The translations under genes were made by a program, and so were the position numbers. The notes below the pieces were generated by a model that saw only the letters and a program-made list of their open reading frames with translations, did no database searches and was not told the DNA's origin. Positions 38,013-50,400 of a DNA stretch of 64,000 nucleotides are shown here, one piece after another. This DNA is from Hymenolepis diminuta (lineage: Eukaryota; Platyhelminthes; Cestoda; Cyclophyllidea; Hymenolepididae): positions 2,049,014 through 2,113,013 of the forward strand of contig CAADRB010000007.1 of the NCBI GenBank assembly GCA_900708905.1, read 5' to 3'. The first letter of the stretch is position 1. Every line of letters starts with the position of its first letter.

Positions 38013-39564
38013 TCTTCTTTATCAAAGCGACACTTCTCAAACAGAAGACTCACTTTCAGATAGGCGCCTAGTTATCAACATTTACCAATGTGATTAAAAC
38101 ACCCTCTTGGGTCCTTTAACTCTGTAGTTGCGCTTGATACCACTTTGTCACTGACGCACAACTCGGAGGATACAATAGTCTGTTAAAATTTTTTGAGGTT
38201 CCATCTCTTTAATGAATAACTCCAGTTTACTCCAATAGACGTTCAGTACCTCTATGATGCGTTTTCTAGTATGTAAATTTAGAAGGTAAAATATGTTTCT
38301 GAAGGTAAAACTTTCATAAATTTATAAGTGGTAGAAGTGAGGATTGCTGATTAAGGTTACCAGTCAAATTCTCCTGATACTTTATTTGAAAGGCGCTCTT
38401 GCTAATTAAATTCGAAATTATAAGAATTTAAAAGTCCTTCCTTGTTAGAAATGCAATCTCCTGAGGTAAAGAATTTAAGTGAATGGATTTCGCCGCAGAG
38501 TAATCTCTATCAAATTGTCAGAATACTTTCCAGTCGACATTATAGGCTACAAAAAAAGAAAGAAAGATGTTGAATCATGTGATTAGCACTTTCTGTCAAT
38601 AGATTGAACATCCACAGTATTAGGCCCCTAAGTGAACATCTGGGATGGCTTCAAGCTTACCCCAGAGCCACTTAATCACCAATTCCAAGAGTGCTCAATG
38701 CTAGAAATTTAGAAAGAGACTATGTGTGTCCACTTAGCAGATACAATATCGGGTCTTTTTTAACAGAAATTACATGAAGACGGTCTGAACAGGAGAGATA
38801 CTCTGTAGGACATACTCTGAATCCTACATTTAAAATAGGCAACCAAAAACCTGAAAGTAGAAAAGGCCTATTAATTCGAGATAACATCATAAATAGGATG
38901 AGTTGCTTGTAGCATTTGACCAAAGCCACATGTTGACTCATACTTATGCTCTATTCAAACGGACAGGTAAGGATTCCTTATTGGCTGGTCATCTACCAAA
39001 CTAAGCGCAACACAGTAAAATGTACCTAAAGTACCTTAATTTAGACTATTTTTGATAGACCCGCTTCCATTAATTCTGTATTGGCATCTATTTCTTCCAA
39101 CTTTCATTTCCACTCCTACCCCACCCTTTTTATCTCATGCCCTCCCCTTGTCCACTTACACGTGGTCTAACTAAACTCGTGGATTTTGAGTAAGACCTTT
39201 GTAGAGGAATATTTTTTGGCTCCCAAAGTAGTTTCACTGACAAGATTAGTGCAACTTTAGGCACTTCACTGTCGTAATCTCCGAAATAGAACTCGATCGA
39301 AGTTTCTTAAAGTTAGAGTAATAGAAAAAAACGTCACAGCCTGCAAAATATGCTGTATTCATTGAGTAATGTTTTTGAATGTCAAGGCTCTGTGAAAGCG
39401 TAATCGTAAGATGTGTTTTCTCTCCTGAGTATTCAAGGAAGTTTGAAGACAGTGCTAACATTATTATTAATAGGCTGAAATACATTCAAATTCACTTTGA
39501 GAATAATTCAACTAGATTTAATCTAGGTGACAACTACGAGCTTTTATCCGCAGTAATTTGATAT

Positions 39565-39585
39565 TTCAAGAAATCATTTCTTGAA
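39565..39585. promoter_or_regulatory. Heat-shock-element-like inverted repeat
   Basis: A perfect inverted repeat with 10-bp arms (TTCAAGAAAT / ATTTCTTGAA) around a single C. It holds two TTCnnGAA modules, the pattern bound by heat shock factor. No gene start is visible nearby, so it may be chance. Confidence 0.25.
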
Positions 39586-40319
39586 TCCTGTTCTTTAAGG
39601 CACTAAATCTGTCGTCAATAGGTAGAATTATTCTAGACATACCAGTAAACTACCGGTGACGTAGCGGTAGACAAAGTTAGTGATCACAAGTCGATACTGA
39701 TCGACACACCCTGCAGAATGTATTACCAACGATGCTAACTAAAACTGACTAAGGGAGAGTAGCAAAATGAGGGACCCCGGAAGCTACGCCTCTACACAAG
39801 ACGAACGATATGCTTCTCCTAATAAAAATGCACCTTCTGTTTTATCTCTGTCTGACCATTCAAAGCACTAGTGGCTTATTTTGAGACGTTCGCCTGCAGA
39901 GGCAATCAGCAGCCACTATTCCTGCACCTTAGCGTTGTTTGTATATAAGAACCAAGCTCGTGGACAACATCTCATACGGAGCTCTGTTCACATATATAAA
40001 ATAAAAGTCTTGCTATCTCACCGATACGGAGCAATAAACTCTCTCCACTCCACGCCTATCTTGTTCGCGTTACTTTGGGAAGAGCCTAGCTAATTTTGGG
40101 AGCAAGTTTATAATAGAGGATTCTGCTAGATGGTATCCGGACTGCTTAGGAGGATTAGCTAGCTGCAGCAAAAAGGCTTATTGATGTAGCATTCGCTACA
40201 ATTTCAATAGAAAATCTTTGGCTAAGATACCAGTGCAAACAAAATCGTTCAATAAAGATTCGACTACCTACACACAATTGCAAAAGTAAACAAGTCACGG
40301 AGGCACCGGTTAAAAATAA

Positions 40320-40325
40320 TTTATT
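40320..40325 (-). terminator. Poly(A) signal AATAAA of the 40.4-42.0 kb gene
   Basis: Canonical AATAAA on the minus strand, 31 nt beyond the TGA stop at 40357-40359. This supports the 3' end of that gene. Confidence 0.6.
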
Positions 40326-40356
40326 AGAATACGGTAAACATAGGGCAAATCATCAA

Positions 40357-42041
40357 TCAATCATCATCAACATCAGAAAGGGATTCGCGATCATATTTAG
40401 TAATATTTTTAATAATTTCGGCAATATCCATATTTTCCAAGGGAACAAATTCAGAGCGGCCCTTAGCTTGTATATAAATTTGTGCATAATTAGACATCAA
40501 ACCCACTGTGAGGAAAGAGATACAATTAATCTTAACAAAAAAATATCGCAAAAATAAGCAATTTACTTGCCTTTGACAACAGTTTCATTGATTAATAATT
40601 CCCCATGAGGAAAGTTCTCCAATGCTTTGAAACGAAATACCTGGGAAAGTCTTTGAATCAACTTATCAGCCAGATGAAGGGCACCTTTAACTTTTTCAAT
40701 AGGTCTATTCGCCGCTGTTATGGGATCAAAATCGGCATTCAAATCAATATTTTCAGTAAGTGGTGGAAATCTATTCGGAAAATTAGATAATAATAAGCCA
40801 TACCCATTCTCATTAAACTTCTTAACAGACAATCGTGTCCCCTTCGTGGATTCAAATTCAAACTGCACATCAAACCCGTCCAACAGGAAAGATATTTTCA
40901 ACTGGGAGAAAAAATGCCATATAAAATTAACGTACCCCATGGTCCCCAACTCTTTGAATGGTAGAATTTTCACATTTGAAAAGGAATAAGTCAAGAAAAT
41001 TACCAGAAACTTTCAATATGTTGAAGAAATGTTGCATATCTTTTCTAAACTCATATTTAATAGTATCAAGGAGTATGTCATTTGATGGAAAGTTCGAATC
41101 CTGCGAATAATTTAATTTAAATGCACAAAGCTTACGCTAAATTCAAGAGGATTAAAGTTGTCCCAATCATTTCTATTGACATAAACTTCTGGCTCACTTA
41201 CTCCATCTCCATAAATTGCCGTAACTGTGAAAACGAATCAATTTATGAAGAGTATAATGAATACTTCTCGGGTTAGTTCCATTATCAAGTAGAGTGAAAT
41301 TGATGGAAATCTCCTTATCGATTTGAGTAATAGTAAAGAATTCCGGTCTTAATTTATCAAGCACATTAGTATAAGCTTGATTTATTCTTTGCTCGGCTCT
41401 TACATAATCAACAATGCCGACGGGTGAAATCATACCTATGCGGAATGACCTTGGAACTAAAATACATGTTCGTAAATCCAAATGTTAGCTATAAAGTCCG
41501 GCGAGCCAGAATCAATTAAAAAATATTTACACATATATTTAAATTTTTAATGCTTGACTCTCTTTTATTGTATCTTCTTTATTGTGACGCGTTTGTAATT
41601 TATTCACTGAAAATTTCATTAAAATTGTATTTCTTATTTATAAAAGTTTTCATTAACATTAGAAATTAGTTTAGTTCGTTTAGAGTTATTAATAAGGCCA
41701 CTATAAGGTTGAAATTTGGTTGATATTACTTAATTACTATATTAATCTAGTGATTCCTGCTTTTTACTTATTTGACACCCATTTCCAATCACAAACTCAA
41801 ATTGTCATTTTATAGATATGTTGGTACGCTAAATTTTATTGAAGATATTTAGCAACTTGCACTTTTCAATAAGTACAATAGGCCGATTTTTAGGGAATCG
41901 TTTAAAAGTAGCAGCCCTCCAGTCACCTAGGTTTAACTTACTCAACTTCGTTGGTGAAGTGTCAATGTAACCTATTTTGTATATATTATTATTGCCCATG
42001 ACAGAGCAAAAAAACTTACAATTTTTAATCATGAAGAGCAT
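40357..42041 (-). CDS. Unrecognised 319-aa protein, 7 exons, with a GC-AG intron
   Basis: I do not recognise this protein. Seven exons join in phase: 42020-42041, 41942-41971, 41265-41456, 41136-41224, 41004-41100, 40571-40951 and 40357-40505, totalling 960 nt. The introns are mostly tiny (48, 40, 35, 52 and 65 nt); the second is 485 nt. The last intron starts GCAAGT instead of GTNNNN; only this donor keeps the frame open into the final exon. A 30-nt block at 40902-40931 could be either coding or a further intron, since it is in frame either way. The protein looks globular and soluble, with mixed charge, no signal peptide and an acidic C-terminus (SDVDDD). AATAAA lies 32 nt past the stop. The frame stays open upstream of the chosen ATG to an in-frame TAA near 42175, so an earlier coding exon is possible. 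The exons from 41456 downward are firmer than the two 5' ones. Confidence 0.75.
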
Positions 42042-42530
42042 CTGCTTCTGGACTCTGAGGTCGTCAAGCTGTCTGCATTTTAAGTTCCCTTCAGTGAGTG
42101 TTAAATTATATAGGAATATTACGAAGTTATTAATTGAGGGCCTAGTCTTTACCGATTTAGCGCTACGTCGTAGTTAATTTGGACGAAAAACTCCTATTTC
42201 TATGATAAATATAATAATATCAGATAAAATAAATAATCTCTCACAATGAATTTTTCTTTAGATAAGTATTACTTAATTATTACATGTTTAAAATTTCGAA
42301 CTGCAATAACCTAATTCTTAATATTTAAGGATCTCCCAACTCACTTATTAGAGAGGAAACGATATATTAGGGAAGCACCCTGTATTGACACCCGTGCGTG
42401 TTAACCCACCAGGTTCAACGGTTAATCTGCTATTCAAATATTTCAAGGTCAGCAGCTCCAGTAGGTGTTACATGACTGACGAACATAAATTGCTTGTTTT
42501 TATGATCTGCTCTTCACCGCAGGATACCGT

Positions 42531-43677
42531 AACTGCTATGGCCAGCAGACGTCTATCATCACCTAGCGATTAGAAATGATTGACTGGCGATAAGTTCTCC
42601 ACTATAGTGTCCACAGGCGGTCCCGCTGTGTATGTGCGTGTTTGCACATAGATACCTAAACGGGTATCTATCATCACGCCGAGACTCTGAAAACGAGACA
42701 TGATTGACGTACAACGATGAATTTTTTTGTTTATAAACGTAATTTACTAATTAAAAAATAATAATAAAATAATTAAATGATAATTAATAAATAATAATTG
42801 ATTGGGGGTGGCTTGTCCGCCACCTCAGAACTGATCTGACGACACGGATGACTTGACTCATACCATCTATTCGATCGATGTGGTCCCGATAGACTTTCAC
42901 GTTACTACATAAATTTTGTAAGATCATGATTTATCCGGTAATTCATGGAGTTAGCCCAGATTTCAACCATTTTGGGATATACTTTTGAAATAAATATTGA
43001 AATACTATCCTCAAATCCCAAATACTGAAAGCGTCTTTAACTATACAGCCAAATTTGCGATTTTTTGACTTTATCATAATTATAGTAAACGTAATGGTAC
43101 TCTGCGTGCATGCATCGATTACCGATAATATTGACGATAGAAAATTTAAAAAATAAGAAATAATAAAAGAAAGATATTAAGCGATATTGATGCTTGTATC
43201 GTATACACAATGATATATTTATTAATCAGGAACTTCAGTCCAATCTATGACGGTTTATACCGCCAGATGCGAAATCGCAGAAGTTTAGCAAATAATCTCG
43301 CCAGATATTTACCGCACGGGTCAGTGGATGGTTCCTGAGTGCAGATTTTACCAGTTCGAATATAAGATAAAGAGTCGTTACTTTGACATTGTATGACACG
43401 TTCTTACAGGATTTTATGGATTAGATCCTCATAAAGGCTACATTTAAGAAAATAATATTTTCCCCGAAGTAATTCTTACATGTAAAGTTCTCTATTTTCT
43501 CTCTTCTAATTCCCCTTTATTCTAACGAATTTATTTACATTACTGCTGTTAAGGTATCTATGTGCACACACACAAACACAGCGGGACCGCCTGTGGACAC
43601 TGTAGTGAAGATCTTATCTCCAGTCAATTATTTCCAATCGCCAGGTATTTATAGGTATCTTCTGGCTATAACAATTT
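42531..43677. mobile_element. Foldback / MITE-like element with about 127-bp inverted arms
   Basis: The left arm (about 42531-42657) and right arm (about 43551-43677) are reverse complements at roughly 80-90% identity over about 127 bp. They share the core GTGTCCACAGGCGGTCCCGC and a GCACATAGATACCT inner end. The roughly 890-bp centre is AT-rich, has no open frame of note, and holds a small hairpin (GGTGGC/GCCACC near 42818-42833). Long inverted arms around a non-coding core are typical of foldback elements or non-autonomous DNA transposons (MITEs). I could not define target-site duplications or name a superfamily. It lies between the 40.4-42.0 kb gene and the T-box gene. Confidence 0.7.
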
Positions 43678-44290
43678 AATATTGTTTATTCACTGAACGT
43701 TTAGCTATTTTATCGCCATTCACATCAATCAATAGATCTATTTTTGAAATGATGTTCATGAAACTGAAACTAATAAAAGATAAAGTTAGAAAGAGGAAAC
43801 TTGTATGATGTTTACCTGCAAGTATATATTACTGAAATCAATACAAAGTTAAGTACAACCGTTTTTTAATATGCTCTTAAAATGATATTTTAGTGGAATA
43901 TTTGAAATTTGACAATTTAATTCATTTGATTTTGTTATTAAATGCTTTTTAAATGAGGAAAATTAAAGTTGTTGTTTTATTATAATTTGCGAAATGGAAT
44001 TAAATTCTCCGGACATGGCACAAATTTTGGATGCAGTTCTCTTTTCTCCTTCTAAGCACTTACTCCGATGAATGCTTAATCTTTATTGTTGTTTGGTGTT
44101 CCAAAGAAATATCTTGTACAATTACTCATGACTAATATCTTAACCGAAATATTTTAGGTCATATGACGGAATATTTAGACCAGCAATGTAAATGAGCCAA
44201 TATTCAAAAGTGTTTAAATATAAAGTGTATAATACTTGCACAAAATTGCCCTGGAATCAAATTGGTCATTATCTTATTAATTTTCTTATT

Positions 44291-44296
44291 TTTATT
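44291..44296 (-). terminator. Probable poly(A) signal AATAAA of the T-box gene
   Basis: AATAAA on the minus strand about 176 nt beyond the stop codon at 44472, the first canonical hexamer I see downstream. Confidence 0.45.
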
Positions 44297-44471
44297 TTGA
44301 TTGATGATGCAGATTCTGAAAATCAATAGGATACGCTTAATCGCAACTGAATGTATTTGAGAGGTTTTGGCATTTAACCAATAGTTTGTGACACCACAGG
44401 GAAAGCAATAGAAAAAAGAGATAATCACAGAGTCCTTAATAACTTGGTTACTGTCCTTTATGTTTTATCTC

Positions 44472-47400
44472 CTAACTCGTAAGAGCAGAAATTGAAAAAC
44501 TCTTGTGGGTTTCAGATTTTGGGTGAATGGGTTTTTCATCTCCAGAATGCACATCCTCCATTTGCATATCTCCTTTCCGCAGATTTGTCCAAGGTCTGTT
44601 ACCGGAAAGAGAAGAAATTATGACATGGGGTGGTGGAACTGGAATGTATGCCCTGTTGCAGGGTTTGTCAAGCCAAGGATAAATATTTCTAAGTAGACCG
44701 TTAACATTTTCAGCAGGGATACTTGAAGGTAACCACTGAGATGACATATTTGGTAAAGAAACGCTTTCAGCATCCAGTCTTGCACGCTTCTTTAAGGAGT
44801 GAGAATCTTGTGATGAGAGTTTTGATGACTGATGATACCCATGGAAATCTGTAAAAACAAATATTACTATTACTCGTTATGTATAAGTAGTTGATTTTAA
44901 TCATAAGCGCCACAGTAAAGTTCGGATTTTCATTAATTTACTTGAATATAGATTTCTATCGCAATCATTGTCCAAATGGTTGTCAACGTTAACTTTTTGA
45001 GTATTATCCAATATAATAAAGCCGCAAATATACCATATAAATAACAATATATGATTTGAAAAACATTATTCCTCAAGGTGAACATCAGCTGAGTCAAACG
45101 TCACGAAATCATTGCAAATCAGTACACATCAAATGACGCGGATACTCAACAGTGAGAATAATTTTGGTCAACAAGGGAGATGTTAAAATGCGAGTTTCAC
45201 ATAAAAGAGGCTCTAGGATATCATCTTCGCCCCAAATTAAGTGCTGCGAATAATTTCGCCTCAGCATATTCTGTTATTTTGTCAAATGAATAAAACCTTC
45301 TAAGCGGATTATTAAATTGAGTAAATCCTGTAACTATGTAAACTCCTTTTTACTTTTGTATTCTTCTAATCTTACATAGGAGTGGGATGATTAGAACATC
45401 ATTGAGCGAATTTTGATCTTCTATTCGTGGTGCAGCGAACTTTACGGAATATTTTTGAAGAAATACCGTCTTTGTCAATGTAGTAAAAAATTGAGACACA
45501 ATCTTTACAAAAACACGAAAATGGCCGTGAAATAAAAATACGATTATGTGTATTTGATTTGATTTGTGTAAAATGATCTCCACTTCCAAATCCTAGCTAA
45601 GCATGCAAATTGAGTGTCATACACGGACTTCGGCTTGATTGTCATCGAAGAAATAGCAACTCACTATATTGTAGAGTTGGTTGAGAGGTTATGTTTGGAG
45701 ATCGGGGGTCTGTTTTAAGAAATCTTCCTAAGTCGTCTGCATCAGAATCGGAGCAGCTGCCTATCTTATCTGTGTTGATGCTGTTTGTTCCACTGCGGTA
45801 GAAACCACATGTTGGACTATGCAGACGGTTCTTCCCAATCTGTCGTCTAAAATAACAGGCAAACAACTAGAAATAAGTTATATTTACACTCTAATTGTGG
45901 TATAAATGCAGAAAAGTATAACTTCCAGAGAAGATATCCAATCAACTGATATTACGTCTTTCAAATACCTCATATAACTTTTCATTATTTTAGAGTTTAT
46001 TCTCTTAAATTTAATTTTTGCCTTCATTATTACAAATTCCAGTCAGTATTAATGTAAAAACTTACTTTTTTTCCCTTCTACCGCCACCGGTATCTCGAAA
46101 TCCTTTTGCAAATGGATTGTGATCAATTTTAAGTTGTGTTATCTAAAAAAAGCGTAGAGTATTTGATACTGATAATTTATTAAATTAAATCTTTCAAATT
46201 AATATTTGAAAGAGATTGCTGTGTTTTGAATAAAAATAAAATAATTTTATCAGCTTTTTAATATATATTAAATCTTCAATGGAGGGGCTATTTACCTTAT
46301 CGTTTTGGTAGGCCGTCACTGCAATGAAAACTGTCTCAGGAAATGTGAAAGTACGAAACGAAGAATAAGGAAGGCGAATGACATCTTTCGCTTTGATCAA
46401 ATGAAATCGAGGTTGGTATTTGTGCATCGAATTAAGAATGGTCTAAAAGGAAGAAGAAAAGGAGGGGATACTGGAAATCGCAAGGAACAAGTCTTATAAA
46501 ATAAAGTGCGACTAAATTTTCCCTTATCAGAAATTCGTTCCTAAATCTTGAAGCTGGTTCTCTGTTGGGAGACTTTTGAGGCAAAGCCAAATGGTCTTAC
46601 GGCAAATGACATCCACTTACTTTCTTCCATGTGGGCTGAGTTGTAAGAAAATTAGAGTCTCGAGCTCTACTAATATTATCCTCTTCTCAAAATTTGATCC
46701 ATAAAGGCATACATCTTCTTATCTGAATGGTATAGTGTACACTTGCTTTATAATGATAATTTTTCCAGAGCCCATTTAGGGAGGCGTTTTCTGACGGTCA
46801 TTTTTGGTAGAGAGTGGCATCATGGAGCCTCCCTAGAGAGAGGGTCGAATTCTGCTAACTTCTATATAAGTCAGACCTAACCATCTGATGTTTATAAAAT
46901 CTAACCGCTCCGAGGCTATAAAAAGCGGCATGACCACCCAATATTATAAGACTTTTCTCCCAACTCATACTGTTCTCCCCAATCAAATAAATGGGTAGTG
47001 AAATGTAAGATGTTCAATGTCGGTTTGAGAAACCTGAAATTATTGTGATCTTAATCATTGAGCGAGGGCATTTAATAAACTTTCGTGATCGTCAGACTTC
47101 CAAAACTAGGATTTTTCCATTTTCTTAAAGATTATACATCTCTATCACTGCAGGAATCTTTATAATAGCCTTAACCAATAAGGTTGTGACAAATGTACTA
47201 GATGCAAAACCATAAACTGAATTTAAGAATTTACTATTTAAAATAGAAATTGGTAGCAGGTAATTTTCAAGTATTTATCACCTAACCGTGAATGAATAAA
47301 TAAATGATAGGGAAAGTGGCCTATAAAAGGCGCCATAAGGCACCTAACAAAGTCCCCTTTTTTACCTACCCTCTAATTTGCGTTTCACGCCAAAATGTGC

Positions 47401-50400
47401 CATGCGATGCCACGCCATAGACATTGTCACTTGTCTTTGGGTCTGAACAGAAGAAAAAGAAGGGAGGGCGGCGGAGAAATGCCAGAACCTACGTACACTC
47501 TCCCCATGCTTTCCCCAAGGTGTAATTAGAAGACAGGAATGTGTATTTTGGGGTGCCAATATTATTTGAGTCCTTTTATCCAACACCCTTTACATTTGTT
47601 ATACCCGTCAAAAAAAGGTACATGAAAAATTGTCTTTTAGACAAAGCAAACGGCTTGGTACTTTACATCTGGTTAAGAAATCAAAACAGAGACAAAATGT
47701 CTCCCTTTTTTAAAAGGTACAATTAGAAGATAAGAGAATACTTGGGATGCCACTGCCGGAATTTATACCACTCAAAAAACCCTTTAGAAACAGCACCAGT
47801 ATTAAAAATCAATAAAATCAATAGTTTTAAGGAACTTACAAATCCATGTTTATCGGAGATATTGTTTGTAAGCTTGAGTTTGTGGAAGGAAATGATTTTT
47901 TGCATCCATTGTTCGCCAGTAGCTGGACTGTCTGGATGAATATACATGCGTTTGGGCATTTCAGGATCGGCTTTGCCAGCCACCATCCACTGATTGTTGT
48001 GGAATTTGTACCGACAATCGTCGGCTGCCACAATCTCTAGCATCATCACGTATTTGGTCTGCTTCTCCAAACCTGAAACCTTAACTTTGAATGCTGGAAA
48101 CATTCGCCTGAAAGTAATGCACATGGAAAGTTATTTTACCGTTAATTACTTATATCTAATGAATATTTAGCCCTAGGACCATTTAGAAAGGCGTATTCCA
48201 GCACTTATCTTAAGTAGAAGGGTAGTATCAGGAAGCCTCCTTTGTGAGAAACTCGAATTCTATCACCCTATTCATTAACCAGACCTAACCTGCGTTGTTG
48301 GCTATTTCACTCATTGGGTGTGCATCGATGGGTGTCGAACCGCGAGCTCTGACTTCACAGACGAATTACTTTAAATAGTACTAGGTTATTTTATTTGTGT
48401 CTCTTAAGATGTATGTCTATTTTAGATTTAATCTGCTGCAATTGAATGTGTAATGCACTTAGTACCTCCACATAGGTGTCACTTTTCAATAAAACCACTT
48501 CTCATCTGCCTTTTTCTTTACTTCCTCAAAAATTTCTGTCCCAGTTTGAATTGTATGACTTTTCAGCTATTTTATTTTATAAATTCACCTCCATCATATT
48601 TCCTATTTTTTATATTCCACTAAGCCATAAGAATTGGTGATATCTTTGCTCTCAATACGTCTAAAAGTTCTGAAATCTACAGGATACGGAACACTTTCTT
48701 CTGAATCTACCTTGGAAATAGCTAAAACAGTTATTTGAAATCAACCATATGAGAGAATAACACATTTGTCACTTAATTATCTTCTGCTCATAATCTGTGA
48801 CCATCTGCTTAATTATGACTTCTCCAAAATAATAGCTATTCATTCGATGTGAGGGTTTGGTCAAATATGGTGGTTATTTCCACTTGAATACTTTTTAGTC
48901 ACGGCTAATTTAACACACATTTTTCGGGGATCAGACCAAAGCTACCAGATCGTGGTGTTGTGATAAGACCTTGTGCTGACATGTGGCAAGTGGTCAAGCG
49001 TCTAATTAGTCCTTTCAAATCAGATTAATCATGCCTCGGTGACATCAATTAAAGCTAGTCTAAAAGGTGGAGGGGTGGGCAGAGGAGGGGGGAGTCTACA
49101 GTGCAGGTGGATGGCTTCAGGAGATATCAACAAAACTGCAGCCAGATTATTAATCAGTTTGTGGGATCGACGCTACAGACAATCATTTATCGTAACTTTC
49201 AACCGTAACTAGAGGCTAATTGGATTCAGAATGTGGATTTTACTCCACTCCAACTTGAAAATGCAAAATTAGTCAAGAAAAGATGGTGAGAATGCGATAC
49301 TGGTGAGGAAAACTCAACTTTTTGTCAGCGACACTTACCACAGCCTAAATTGGCAAAATTGCAAATTGATTATAATAGGGATAAGTGTTGTGGCGGAAAA
49401 TGTAAATATTACCTTTCAAAGAGGAAATTAACGAAAAATTCTCCAATAATTACCAATATTTTAGTCAATTTTTATTTAATATTTACAATTTAATATAAAA
49501 GATTATTATGAAAATAACAAAAAGTAATTCAAATAGAAATATTTGTTTTAAGTTCAACTGTTAAGCTTCATTAGGAGAGGTTTTGGATTTATGATATATA
49601 ATAATAACCCTAATGCAGAATTACCTCGAATTTAAATTAATAACTAAAAAAAATATATTACTTTTAACTACTTATTTATCATCGATAAAAGTTCTTTTTA
49701 GCCTATTGAACACAAATTTCCTTGAGGAGGAAATTCGAAATTGATAGGGATGATTTATTATTAACCTGGTAACATGTGCAGAATTTTGACTTTTTGGACT
49801 AACATCTGCTTACCATTTGGCCTATTAACACGATTGCCGATACAATGCGGGTAATAAACTAAATGGGGGAGAGGGTACCACTTTTGACCCCATTCTGACC
49901 CCATGAGAATTTTTCAACCCCTGAGGATAGGGGAGAGGAGGCCCTTTTTTCCTCTGCGCATTCATTCTCATTGGCTTAAATTGTTGCTTTCCGAGATGAT
50001 CGTAACTTAAAGTGCACTAATAACGTATCGAAATCATATGACCAAAGTTCGAAACCCGCTAGCACATACTCAGTTGTGGACACCACCTTCCACATTGGTT
50101 AATACTTTTCTCCTAGAGGCAATTGAATTATAACTTTCAATGAGTATTATATATTGCTTTTCGATCTGATATCATATAGCATATTACTACTTAGTAATAT
50201 TTAAGTAATTTCATATTGATTGCCTGTAAATTTCAAAATCCTAGCAATTCCTAAATGGATAAATCCATTTGAAATAGATATGTTGAGACTGTAATCCTAC
50301 TGATAATGAACGGAAGGAGGTTGAATAGAGTCTACACTCTTAATCCTGCCTTTAAGCTAAATTATCTGATTGATAAACCCTCAACGGGATTCTAATTCAA

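Larger units (their letters stand above)
36756..40319. other. Intergenic region downstream of the 40.4-42.0 kb gene
   Basis: Holds one SINE-like copy and the heat-shock-element-like inverted repeat. A short CATCCCTCA tandem lies near 36750-36772. No gene is supported. Confidence 0.45.

Noticed and set aside
40605..40989. Plus-strand open frames of 61 and 89 codons.
   Set aside because: Antisense to a well-supported minus-strand exon.
47541..48040. Plus-strand open frames across the T-box exon.
   Set aside because: They are antisense shadows of the conserved T-box coding sequence on the minus strand.
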